Positions 26,524 through 34,118 of a stretch of 64,000 bases of DNA are shown in pieces. The notes below the pieces were generated by a model, which saw nothing but the letters and a program-made list of their open reading frames with translations, had not been told where the DNA came from and ran no database searches. The stretch is taken from contig NZ_SISF01000034.1 of assembly GCF_004310285.1 (NCBI RefSeq), positions 139,890-203,889 of the forward strand. The letters are read 5' to 3'. Origin of the DNA: Agrobacterium cavarae. Lineage in GTDB: Bacteria > Pseudomonadota > Alphaproteobacteria > Rhizobiales > Rhizobiaceae. The stretch's first letter is position 1; each line of letters opens with the position of its first letter. The translations under genes were made by a program, and so were the position numbers.

Positions 26524-27102
26524 ATGAGACGAAAGTCAGGCAGGAGATTTTCTCCGGTGAAGGACGGAATCATTCTGCTTTTGCTGATCGTTCTGGGTGC
26601 CTTGATCATGGCGAAGGTCGATGGTCTCAATGATCGGCAGTTCTCCGGTAGCTTCGTCGCGATTGACGGAGATACGCTTGCGCTCGGTGCTTCCCGTTAT
26701 CGGTTGATGGGGATCGATGCGCCTGAGCTTCGTCAGGATTGCGGAGCGGGTGATGGAACCTGGGCATGTGGACACGCGGCTAAGGATTTCGTCAGAGAGG
26801 TTCTGGAGACAGGCGAGGTCGAGTGTACCGGCGGTAGCAAAGATCGGTATTCCCGTTTTCTCGTCCGCTGTTCGGTGAATGGTGCAGACCTCGGCAGCCT
26901 CATTGTCTCTGAAGGTCTGGCTTTGACCACGGAGTATTTCCTCTACGCCAAGGAGGAGGATAATGCGCGAGAGGAAAAGCTTGGCCTCTGGAGTGGAGCA
27001 TTCGAAAATCCAAGGGACTGGCGACGGGAGCAGAAGACAATGGAAGCCGATGCGCCGCGGGCAGGGCCTTTGACGGTGCTGCGCCATGCCTTCGGCTGGT
27101 GA
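26524..27102 (+). CDS. Thermonuclease family protein (SNase-like), membrane-anchored
   Basis: The 192-residue product starts with a basic head and a membrane anchor or signal (DGIILLLLIVLGALIMAK, about 16-33). A staphylococcal nuclease domain follows (about 40-165): AIDGDTLALGASRYRLMGIDAPE supplies the Asp, Arg and Glu of the active site, and KDRYSRFLVRC the second Arg. It should cut DNA or RNA in the periplasm. The ATG at 26524 is the first sensible start; an open frame continues upstream to 24940 only because it is antisense to the kinase gene. The next gene begins one base after this stop. Confidence 0.88.
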   Translation: MRRKSGRRFSPVKDGIILLLLIVLGALIMAKVDGLNDRQFSGSFVAIDGDTLALGASRYRLMGIDAPELRQDCGAGDGTWACGHAAKDFVREVLETGEVECTGGSKDRYSRFLVRCSVNGADLGSLIVSEGLALTTEYFLYAKEEDNAREEKLGLWSGAFENPRDWRREQKTMEADAPRAGPLTVLRHAFGW

Positions 27103-27103
27103 C

Positions 27104-27763
27104 ATGAACGTGACTGTGGAGAAGCAGGGGGATATCCAAGAGGCATTGATCGAGCGGTTGCGCGACAGCATCGCGCGATGTCGGATCTGCCGGGACACGC
27201 CGCTGAAGGGCGAAGGCGACCGGCTGCCGCATGAGCCCAGACCGGTCGCTGTCATCTCGGCCAAGGCTAAAATCTTGATTGCCGGGCAGGCGCCTGGACT
27301 TCGTGTGCATGAAAGCGGTCTGCCATTCAATGATGCCTCTGGCGACCGACTGCGCACGTGGCTGAATGTCGACCGGGACATGTTTTACGATGCCGATCGG
27401 TTCGCCATCGTGCCGATGGGCTTTTGCTTTCCCGGATATAACCAGCGCGGCAGCGACCTGCCGCCCCGGCGGGAATGCGCCCCGCGCTGGCGCGATGAGG
27501 TGATGTCCGCCATGCCGCAGATCGAGCTTGTGCTGGCGATTGGTCAATATGCGCAAGCCTATCATCTTGGCGACCGGCGCAAGAAAAGCATGACGGAAAC
27601 CGTGCAGAACTGGCGAAACTATCTCCAAAGCAATACGGGCATTCCCGTACTGCCCCTACCGCATCCAAGCTGGCGCAATACCTCCTGGTTGCGAAAGAAC
27701 CCCTGGTTCGAGCAGGAGATACTGCCGACCCTCCGTCAGCATGTGGAAATTCTCACGCGATGA
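27104..27763 (+). CDS. Uracil-DNA glycosylase family protein
   Basis: A 219-residue protein of the UDG superfamily. It opens with CRICRDTPL, a short Cys pair, and has the catalytic-like loop GQAPGLRVHESGLPFNDASGDRLRTWL near 65-90 (shown in part), the strand VLAIGQYAQAYHL, and the C-terminal LPLPHPSWRNTSW His motif. The HPS motif is shared with UDG families that remove uracil or other damaged bases. Exact substrate is unknown; only two of the four cysteines expected for iron-sulfur UDGs are obvious. It begins one base after the thermonuclease stop (27086 is an alternative start). Confidence 0.82.
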   Translation: MNVTVEKQGDIQEALIERLRDSIARCRICRDTPLKGEGDRLPHEPRPVAVISAKAKILIAGQAPGLRVHESGLPFNDASGDRLRTWLNVDRDMFYDADRFAIVPMGFCFPGYNQRGSDLPPRRECAPRWRDEVMSAMPQIELVLAIGQYAQAYHLGDRRKKSMTETVQNWRNYLQSNTGIPVLPLPHPSWRNTSWLRKNPWFEQEILPTLRQHVEILTR

Positions 27764-27829
27764 AACAAATTTCTTTTTCTTGGTTTTTTTTAGTGTAAAT
27801 AGAGGAAAATAATTCCGTAGGAGAGAAGA

Positions 27830-28318
27830 TTGGACCGTCTCGACCGTAAAATTCTGCGTATTCTGCAAGAGGATTCCACACTGGCTGTTGCCGACCTTGC
27901 AAAGAAGGTCGGGCTTTCCACGACGCCCTGTTGGCGGCGTATCCAGAAGATGGAAGAGGATGGCGTCATTCGTCGTCGCGTGGCGATTCTGGATGCGGCG
28001 AAGGTCAATACCAAAGTCACGGTCTTCGTTTCCATCCGCACCGCGTCTCACTCCATCGAGTGGCTGAAGCGCTTTTCGGAGGTTGTTTCCGAGTTTCCGG
28101 AAGTGGTCGAATTCTACCGTATGAGCGGTGACGTGGATTATCTGCTGCGCGTCGTCGTACCGGATATCGCTGCTTATGATGCCTTCTACAAGCGGATGAT
28201 TGCAAAGATCGAAATCCGCGATGTGTCATCGGTCTTTGCCATGGAGCAGATCAAGTACACGACCGAACTGCCGCTCGATTACATGATCCTGGACAATCCA
28301 AAGTCCGGCGAAGAGTGA
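27830..28318 (+). CDS. Lrp/AsnC family transcriptional regulator
   Basis: The 162-residue protein has the AsnC helix-turn-helix at about 4-55 (LDRKILRILQEDSTLAVADL and LSTTPCWRRIQKMEEDGVI) and a C-terminal ligand domain (about 65-150) with MSGDVDYLLRVVVPD. Such regulators sense amino acids and act as octamers. The start is a TTG at 27830 preceded by TAGGAGAG. It is single and stands next to a UDG gene and a convergent methyltransferase; the effector cannot be told. The 66 bases upstream are unusually rich in T and A. Confidence 0.93.
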   Translation: MDRLDRKILRILQEDSTLAVADLAKKVGLSTTPCWRRIQKMEEDGVIRRRVAILDAAKVNTKVTVFVSIRTASHSIEWLKRFSEVVSEFPEVVEFYRMSGDVDYLLRVVVPDIAAYDAFYKRMIAKIEIRDVSSVFAMEQIKYTTELPLDYMILDNPKSGEE

Positions 28319-28338
28319 TCGGCCGTGTCAACTGATAG

Positions 28339-28367
28339 CTCATTCCCGCGCTGATCGCGGGAATGAG
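28339..28367. terminator. Bidirectional hairpin between convergent genes
   Basis: A perfect 12-bp stem (CTCATTCCCGCG at 28339-28350 with CGCGGGAATGAG at 28356-28367) and 5-base loop lie between the stops of the Lrp and methyltransferase genes. There is no T run, so termination efficiency is uncertain. Confidence 0.6.
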
Positions 28368-28378
28368 TAGAGCCACGC

Positions 28379-29212
28379 TCAGCCCTTGAACTTCGCGATC
28401 ACCAGATGGCCGGGTGTCGGCTCCCCATCCTGCATGCGCACATTGATATCTGTGACCTCGATCACATCAAAGCCGGTCGCGGTCAGACGTTCGCGCACAT
28501 AGGTTTCCGCATGGGCAAAACGCTGATGAGCGCCGACGATGTAGGGTCTGCCAGCCATTTTGTCGTCGGGGAGGGTTTCTGACGAAAAGACAAAGATGCC
28601 GCCTTTCACCATATTTTCTGCGGCACCGAAGAACAGCGGTTCCAGAGCGCCGAGATAGGGCAGCACGTCCGTCGCGGTGATCAGATCGAAAGCTTCGTCG
28701 TCATTGTCTTCGAGGAAATCCTCGACTTCGGCGACGTAGAGCGTCTCGTAGACATCCTTTTCATGGGCGATTTCAACCATGTTTTCGGAGATGTCTATTC
28801 CGGTGATGTCGTCGGCCATGTCGCGAAGCGCTTCGCCCGTGAGACCGGTGCCGCAACCAAGATCGAGCATGCGCTTGAAGGGACCGAGTTCAAGCGTCTG
28901 CAATCGCTGACGCACCATCATCGGGACGGCATAGCCAAGCTGTTCGACGAGAATATCCTCAAAGGCTTCCGCATGCTGATCGAAGAGCGTTTCGACATAG
29001 GCGTCCGGTGCCTTAGGCGGCGCTTCGCCTCGTCCCATCGATGCGATGCGCACGGCGGCACCGCCATGATCTTCGGGATCGATTGCAAGAACCTCTTCGT
29101 AAGCCTTCACCGCGGCGTCGATATCGCCGGCCTTTTCGAGCGCAAGTGCGCGGTTATAGGCTTCTGCAAGAGCCTCTTCATCGATCTTGGCGTTCTTGGT
29201 CATGGCGTTCAT
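28379..29212 (-). CDS. TPR-containing class I SAM-dependent methyltransferase
   Basis: The 277-residue protein starts with a short tetratricopeptide-like pair of helices (about 11-50: LAEAYNRALALEKAGDIDAA) and continues with a Rossmann methyltransferase domain. Motif I is MLDLGCGTGLTGEALRDM near 120; motif II and III are at ITGIDISENMVEIA and FDLITATDVLPYLG. The substrate is not known. The N-terminal TPR could recruit a protein partner, such as a ribosomal or chaperone component. It is a monocistronic minus-strand gene, upstream of usg in the same direction. Confidence 0.87.
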   Translation of the reverse strand: MNAMTKNAKIDEEALAEAYNRALALEKAGDIDAAVKAYEEVLAIDPEDHGGAAVRIASMGRGEAPPKAPDAYVETLFDQHAEAFEDILVEQLGYAVPMMVRQRLQTLELGPFKRMLDLGCGTGLTGEALRDMADDITGIDISENMVEIAHEKDVYETLYVAEVEDFLEDNDDEAFDLITATDVLPYLGALEPLFFGAAENMVKGGIFVFSSETLPDDKMAGRPYIVGAHQRFAHAETYVRERLTATGFDVIEVTDINVRMQDGEPTPGHLVIAKFKG

Positions 29213-29320
29213 CAGGCTCCGCTTCGTTGGAAGCCTGATTAAGCCGCAACGCTTTTGCGCGCAATGTTTTGTTTCATCGTTAGCTTCGAAGCCGGAGGCG
29301 CATCCGTGCGGACATTTATG

Positions 29321-29587
29321 TCAGTGCAGGATGAATTCGCCCTTCAAGGAGCGCCATTCCTGGGCCGATATCAGCTTTCGGTGGACGTAGCGCACCGAGT
29401 GCAGCGGACCGTCCAACTTCTCCTGCCAGAATTTCAGGAAGCCGTGCATTTCCGGAAAGTCGGGTGCGAGATCATAGTTCTGCCAGAGATAGCTCTGAAG
29501 CACGGAAGGACGATCCGGCATGCGATAAAGGATTTCGGCTGTGGTGAGACCATAGCCTTTCAGCATCATTTCCATGTCTTGGTTCAT
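29321..29587 (-). CDS. usg: Usg family protein
   Basis: An 88-residue protein recognised as Usg, a small alphaproteobacterial family first named from an open frame near the trp genes of Caulobacter; its function is not established. The product has conserved aromatic-rich stretches TTAEILYRMPDRPSVLQSYLWQ and FLKFWQEKLDGPLHSVRYVH (each shown only in part). No signal or membrane segment. The ribosome site GGGAAC lies about 9 bases before the ATG but inside the 3' arm of a hairpin (29594-29645). trp genes are not present in this window. Confidence 0.85.
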   Translation of the reverse strand: MNQDMEMMLKGYGLTTAEILYRMPDRPSVLQSYLWQNYDLAPDFPEMHGFLKFWQEKLDGPLHSVRYVHRKLISAQEWRSLKGEFILH

Positions 29588-29593
29588 GTGGCT

Positions 29594-29645
29594 GTTCCCA
29601 TTCTATTGATCGCCGACACACCGAGGTGTCATCGACAATGGGAAC
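29594..29645 (-). promoter_or_regulatory. Hairpin covering the usg ribosome site
   Basis: On the minus strand, GTTCCCATT and AATGGGAAC form a 9-bp stem, with an inner GACAC/GTGTC pairing in the loop. The 3' arm contains GGGAAC, the putative ribosome site of usg. This could restrict translation until the stem is opened. The effect is inferred only from structure. Confidence 0.4.
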
Positions 29646-29746
29646 ATGACATGGTTAATCAAAGCTTGCCAAGAAACCGAGATGTCACAAATTATTTATG
29701 TTTCTCAGTGTGTTAGCATCCTCTCTCAGTGAGTGCTGCCAGCCTC

Positions 29747-30577
29747 TCATCGCTTCAGATGGCGTGTCAGCCGTGCCTCCACGCCTGCCCAGACATGACG
29801 CAGGATTTCCACCATCGAGAGGTAGAAGATCGCCGCCCAGAGATAGGCCTGGAAGTCGAATGTGCGGGAATAGGCGTATCGGGTCTGCCCCATCAGGTCG
29901 AAGACGGTGACGATGGAAACGACCGCCGAGCCTTTGATCATCAGAATGATTTCGTTGCCGTAGGGGCGAAGCGCCACGATCAATGCCTGCGGCAGAACGA
30001 CCTTCCAGAATGTCACCGGCTTGGAAATGCCAAGCGATGCGGCGCCCTCGTGTTGGCCTCGTGGAACGCTTTGGACTGCGCCGCGCAGGATCTCGGCCTG
30101 ATAGGCGGCGGTGTTCAGCGTCAGTGAAAGAAGCCCGCAATACCACGCGTCGCGGAAGAACCACCACAGGCCGACGGCCTCAAGCTCGGTACGAAAGCCA
30201 CCGAGGCCGTAATAGATGAGGAAAAGCTGCGCCAGAAGTGGCGTGCTGCGAAAGAGATAGACATAGGCGAACGCAATGGCGCTTACGATCCTATTCTTCG
30301 ACATGCGGGCGAAAGCAATCGGAGCAGACAGGACAGCGCCAAGGATCAAAGCAAGGCCGACGAGGCTGACCGTCGTCCACAATCCATCGATATAGCGCCA
30401 GCCATAGCGCGCGATCTTATCCGGGTCCCAGTCCAGGATCAGCGAAAGCACCAGACCGACGAACAGCATGGCCCAGAGAGTGACGATGACATAGCCGGCG
30501 ATCCGCGCGAATGAGAACCGCCGCGCAGGAGCGGGTGGTGCGGGTCTTGCCTCAATCAAATTGTCGATATGGCTCAT
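29747..30577 (-). CDS. Amino acid ABC transporter permease (HisM/ArtM type)
   Basis: The 276-residue membrane protein has five to six hydrophobic segments and the polar amino acid permease signature AAYQAEILRGAVQSVPRGQHE near 160, including the EAA loop. Substrate class from the family: basic or polar amino acids (histidine, lysine, arginine, octopine-type). It overlaps the upstream permease gene by four bases, so the two subunits should be made together. The ATP-binding subunit is missing from the locus. The N-terminal 30 residues (before YVIVTLWAML) are cytoplasmic and charged. Confidence 0.93.
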   Translation of the reverse strand: MSHIDNLIEARPAPPAPARRFSFARIAGYVIVTLWAMLFVGLVLSLILDWDPDKIARYGWRYIDGLWTTVSLVGLALILGAVLSAPIAFARMSKNRIVSAIAFAYVYLFRSTPLLAQLFLIYYGLGGFRTELEAVGLWWFFRDAWYCGLLSLTLNTAAYQAEILRGAVQSVPRGQHEGAASLGISKPVTFWKVVLPQALIVALRPYGNEIILMIKGSAVVSIVTVFDLMGQTRYAYSRTFDFQAYLWAAIFYLSMVEILRHVWAGVEARLTRHLKR

Positions 30578-31374
30578 CTCTGCACCTCCGAGCGGCGCGC
30601 CCAGCGGTCGATATAGCCAATGCCGATTGAGGAAATGAGAGCGAGAATGAGGTAGAGCAGGCAGGCAATGCCGTAAAACAGAAAGGCATCCTTGGTCACG
30701 CGCGCGGCGATACCGGTCTGGCGCACGATATCCGCCAACCCAATGATCGAGACGTAGGACGTGTCCTTCAACAGAATGACCCAGAGATTGGTCATGCCGG
30801 GAAGGGCGATACGCACGAGCTGCGGGATGATGATGAGAACCATGGTGCGGCCGCGCGACAGGCCCAGCGCATCACCCGCCTCATATTGCCCCTTGGGAAT
30901 GGCGCGAAACGCAGATAGCAGCACTTCGGACGAGTAGGACGAGAAGACGACCGAAAGCGCAATCATGCCCGCAACGAAGGCGTTGATCTCGATGGGGCCG
31001 GTAAAGCCGAGATAACCGCCGATCGTTTGGAGCAGGATCTGCATGCCGTAATAGACGATGAAGAGGGTCAGGAGCTCGGGTAGACCACGGAAGATCGTGG
31101 TGTAGATGCCGACGGCAAGGCGGAGGGATTTCTCCTGCGATTGCGCGGCTAGCGCGATCAGGAAACCCAGGAACAGCCCGACGGGAAGCGTGGCGAGGGC
31201 CACGGAAATCGTCACTTTCACGCCGAAGGCAATTTCGTCGCCCCAGCCATCGCCGCAGGCGAGTAGGGTGCCGTTGCCAAAGAGTGAGAAGATACCGACC
31301 GGACCACAGAACGGGTCGAACAGATATGTGAGATAGGTCCAGAACGAACCTATGGCGGAAAACACTCCGCTCAT
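30574..31374 (-). CDS. Amino acid ABC transporter permease (HisQ/ArtQ type)
   Basis: The 266-residue product is the partner of the next permease. It has the EAA loop SYSSEVLLSAFRAIPKGQYEAG near 160 (shown in part) and five membrane segments. The ATG at 31374 is chosen because GGGGGAAG lies six bases upstream; an in-frame ATG 33 bases further upstream (31407) lacks a ribosome site. A hairpin lies between this gene and the upstream binding-protein gene. The expected ATPase gene is not found within this window. Confidence 0.92.
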   Translation of the reverse strand: MSGVFSAIGSFWTYLTYLFDPFCGPVGIFSLFGNGTLLACGDGWGDEIAFGVKVTISVALATLPVGLFLGFLIALAAQSQEKSLRLAVGIYTTIFRGLPELLTLFIVYYGMQILLQTIGGYLGFTGPIEINAFVAGMIALSVVFSSYSSEVLLSAFRAIPKGQYEAGDALGLSRGRTMVLIIIPQLVRIALPGMTNLWVILLKDTSYVSIIGLADIVRQTGIAARVTKDAFLFYGIACLLYLILALISSIGIGYIDRWARRSEVQR

Positions 31375-31433
31375 GCCAACTTCCCCCGCGGTCTGCGCCG
31401 CTTTCATATTTGTTTTATGAAGGTGTTCTCAAA

Positions 31434-31465
31434 CAAAAATGGCGGAAGGGCAACCCTCCCGCCAT
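31434..31465 (-). terminator. Intergenic attenuator after the binding-protein gene
   Basis: On the minus strand ATGGCGG(G)AGGG pairs with CCCTTCCGCCAT, leaving a small loop and a bulge, followed by TTTTTGTTTG. It lies between the substrate-binding gene and the permease genes. Such hairpins commonly keep the binding protein more abundant than the membrane subunits. Confidence 0.75.
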
Positions 31466-31489
31466 GATATTTCAACATGAGAAACGCGC

Positions 31490-32263
31490 TTACTGGCCGT
31501 AAACGTCGAAGTCGAAGTACTTGTCGTTGATCTCTTTGTATTTGCCATTCGCGCGGATGGCCTTGATTGCCGCGCTGAACTTGTCGGCGAGAGCTGTGTC
31601 GCCCTTGCGAACGGCAATGCCCGCGCCCTTGCCGTTGATCTGTTCATCGACAGGCATAGCCGTCAGGATCTTGCAGCATGCGCCAGCGTCCGACTTCACC
31701 CACTGCGACAGAACCACGATGTCGTCGATGACGCCATCGATGCGGCCATTGGTGATGTCGAGCTTGTACTCGTCAGCCGTTGGATAGAGCTTCAGCTCGG
31801 AATCAGCCAGGTGCTTTTCAGCATAGTTGGCGTGCGTGGTGGAGCCCTGCGCGCCGATTGTCTTGCCCTTCAGGTCCTCAACGGACTTGATCGGCGAGTC
31901 CTTTGGTACGGCGATCGCCGGAGGCGTGTTATAGTACTTCTCGGAGAAGTCCACCTTTTCAAGGCGCTCAGGCGTAATCGACATGGAGGCAACAATAGCG
32001 TCGAATTTCTTCGCCTGAAGGGCTGGAATGATACCATCCCAGTCATTGGTAACAAAGGTGCATTCGGCCTTCATCTGTTCGCAGAGTGCCTTGGCGATAT
32101 CGATATCGAAGCCGGTCAGCTTTCCGTCAGCCTCCAGAACGTTGAATGGCGGGTAGGCGCCTTCCGTGCCGATGACGATCTTGTCCTGCGCCATGGCGGA
32201 GCCAGCAAACAGCGACAAGGCTGCAATGGAAGCTGCAGCAAACAGACGGGTGGGGTTCAGCAT
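31490..32263 (-). CDS. Periplasmic amino acid-binding protein of the LAO/HisJ type
   Basis: A 257-residue precursor with signal peptide (LFAAASIAALSLFAGSAMAQ) and the family blocks GTEGAYPPFNVLEADGKLTGFDID (shown in part), CEQMKAECTFVTNDWDGIIPAL and the later GRIDGVIDDIVVLSQW. Two cysteine pairs (near 65-75 and CCK near 195) may be disulfide-linked; the second is unusual among LAO proteins. It delivers basic amino acids to the two permeases downstream. The gene has a GAGAGGAT site. The divergent MFS gene starts 331 bases away. Confidence 0.93.
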   Translation of the reverse strand: MLNPTRLFAAASIAALSLFAGSAMAQDKIVIGTEGAYPPFNVLEADGKLTGFDIDIAKALCEQMKAECTFVTNDWDGIIPALQAKKFDAIVASMSITPERLEKVDFSEKYYNTPPAIAVPKDSPIKSVEDLKGKTIGAQGSTTHANYAEKHLADSELKLYPTADEYKLDITNGRIDGVIDDIVVLSQWVKSDAGACCKILTAMPVDEQINGKGAGIAVRKGDTALADKFSAAIKAIRANGKYKEINDKYFDFDVYGQ

Positions 32264-32594
32264 TTAGATCCTCTCTTTCGGCGATACGACGCACGCCTCA
32301 TTTATGTTCTGCGTGCGTGAAGATTTTGGCACTCCGCGCGCGGTCGAGCGCCGGTTGCGGATGCTTGCCGGGATACTCATCCCGTTGCAAAAAAAATGCA
32401 ACATCATTGTTTTGCGCTGCGACAGCCTCCTCAATAAATCGATTTGAATCGCTGCCACCTGCTCGAAATCCAGGGAACAAAATATGGCGCTTATGCGTAG
32501 TAAGGAAGCCTTATAATTTCAGGCGACAATTCATTTTTTTCAGACGACGGTTCCCGATTTTCGGCCTCCGCCTCCACCTCCAGGAGGAATTTTC
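32264..32594. promoter_or_regulatory. Divergent control region between the amino acid importer and the MFS gene
   Basis: This 331-base interval has no gene. It holds the palindrome at 32384-32402 (separate entry), a T-rich patch near 32530, and the ribosome site of the MFS gene (AGGAGGAA at about 32582). Promoters for both directions are expected here but none is obvious. Confidence 0.5.
32384..32402. promoter_or_regulatory. Operator-like palindrome GTTGCA-A7-TGCAAC
   Basis: A perfect 6-base inverted repeat with a 7-base A-only spacer lies about 120 bases upstream of the binding-protein ATG. The pattern suits a dimeric regulator; no regulator gene is next to it. Confidence 0.5.
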
Positions 32595-33860
32595 ATGGGT
32601 ATCACACACAGCATTCAGGCGCTGACACCTGCGCAGCGCAACACTGTTATCGCCAGCTTCCTCGGCTGGACACTCGACGCCTTCGATTTCTTCATCCTTG
32701 TTTTTGTCATCAAGGATATCGCGAAGGAGTTCAATACAAGCATCCCGGCGGTCTCGATCGCAATTTTCCTGACGCTTGCCATGCGGCCGATCGGTGCGCT
32801 GATCTTTGGCCTTGCATCCGACCGTTACGGTCGCCGCATCACGCTCATGGTCGACGTCCTTCTTTATTCGGCCCTTGAGCTTCTCTCCGGCTTCTCGACC
32901 GGGCTTACGATGTTCATCGTCCTGCGTCTGCTTTACGGCATTGCCATGGGCGGCGAATGGGGTGTCGGGGCTTCACTGACCATGGAAACGGTGCCGCCGC
33001 AAGCGCGTGGCTTCGTCTCAGGCCTGCTTCAGGCGGGCTACCCGGCTGGCTATTTGCTGGCCTCGATCGTCTTCTTTCTGCTCTACCCGATCATTGGCTG
33101 GAGAGGCATGTTCTTCGTCGGCGCTCTGCCAGCGTTGATCGTTCTCTACATCCGGCGCAGTGTCGAGGAATCCCCCGCATTCCTCCAACGCAAGAGCCGA
33201 CCTCAGCAACCGTTCCTGACTGTCTTGAAGAAGAATATTCCTCTCTTCATCTGGACCGTGATCCTGATGACGGCGTTCAATTTCCTCAGCCACGGCACGC
33301 AGGACATCTACCCAACCTTCCTGGAAACGCAGCGGGGTTATGACAGCCACACCACAGGCGCCATTGCGATCGTTTACAACATCGGGGCGATTTGCGGTGG
33401 TCTGTTCTTCGGTACTCTGTCGCAACGAATTGGCCGGAGAAAGGCAATTGTGATCGCCGCGCTTCTGGCCATTCCGGCCGCCTGGTTCTGGGTTTATGCT
33501 CCCGGCGCCGTCCTGCTTGCCATCGGTGCTTTCGTTCTGCAGTTCTTCGTCCAGGGTGCATGGGGCGTTATCCCTGTTCATCTGAACGAACTCTCGCCGG
33601 ACGAAGTGCGTGGCACATTCCCAGGCTTTGCCTACCAGCTTGGAAACCTGCTGGCCTCTGGCAACGCAACCCTGCAAACGACACTGGCCGCACACTGGCA
33701 GGGGGATTACGCCCTGGCGCTGTTCAGCGTTGCCGTTGTCGTCGCCTGCGCTGTCGCCCTGCTGGCGGGGTTCGGATATGAAAAGCGCAACGTGCAGTTT
33801 GGCGTTCCAGATGACCAACCGGTTGAACCGGCGCCGTCAGCGCGGGGAAGAACGGCTTGA
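32595..33860 (+). CDS. MFS transporter, carboxylate/sialic acid-like (SHS) family
   Basis: The 421-residue protein has twelve membrane segments with MFS signatures: LGWTLDAFDFFILVFV in helix 1, GLASDRYGRRITLMVD between helices 2 and 3, and LYGIAMGGEWGVGASLTMET in helix 4. RGFVSGLLQAGYPAGYLLA is also typical of the lactate/sialate (JEN/NanT-like) subgroup. Substrate is likely a short carboxylate, but this is inference. A strong AGGAGGAA site precedes the ATG. It is single, divergent from the amino acid importer, with a hairpin just downstream. Confidence 0.88.
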   Translation: MGITHSIQALTPAQRNTVIASFLGWTLDAFDFFILVFVIKDIAKEFNTSIPAVSIAIFLTLAMRPIGALIFGLASDRYGRRITLMVDVLLYSALELLSGFSTGLTMFIVLRLLYGIAMGGEWGVGASLTMETVPPQARGFVSGLLQAGYPAGYLLASIVFFLLYPIIGWRGMFFVGALPALIVLYIRRSVEESPAFLQRKSRPQQPFLTVLKKNIPLFIWTVILMTAFNFLSHGTQDIYPTFLETQRGYDSHTTGAIAIVYNIGAICGGLFFGTLSQRIGRRKAIVIAALLAIPAAWFWVYAPGAVLLAIGAFVLQFFVQGAWGVIPVHLNELSPDEVRGTFPGFAYQLGNLLASGNATLQTTLAAHWQGDYALALFSVAVVVACAVALLAGFGYEKRNVQFGVPDDQPVEPAPSARGRTA

Positions 33861-33872
33861 AATTTGCGCTGG

Positions 33873-33900
33873 ACGACGGCGGGTTCATCCCCGCCGTCGT
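33873..33900 (+). terminator. Hairpin after the MFS gene
   Basis: An 11-bp stem (ACGACGGCGGG at 33873-33883, CCCGCCGTCGT at 33890-33900) with a 6-base loop, without a long T run. Confidence 0.6.
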
Positions 33901-34118
33901 TGCGATGTGATGGGCATGGCGGCTGCTGCCATAACCAGTTCTGTCGATCATGGCAGTCCTCCCAGAAAATGCCTTTATTCGTTCATTCCCGGTACAGGCC
34001 GGCATCTTCATCATTGGAACAAGACCGCATGCCGGGCGTTGTTTAGCGCCATGATGTGCAGACTGTGCCCCAATGCCGCAGGGCAAACGCAAATGAAGAC
34101 GGCAGATGAGGAAGCGCC

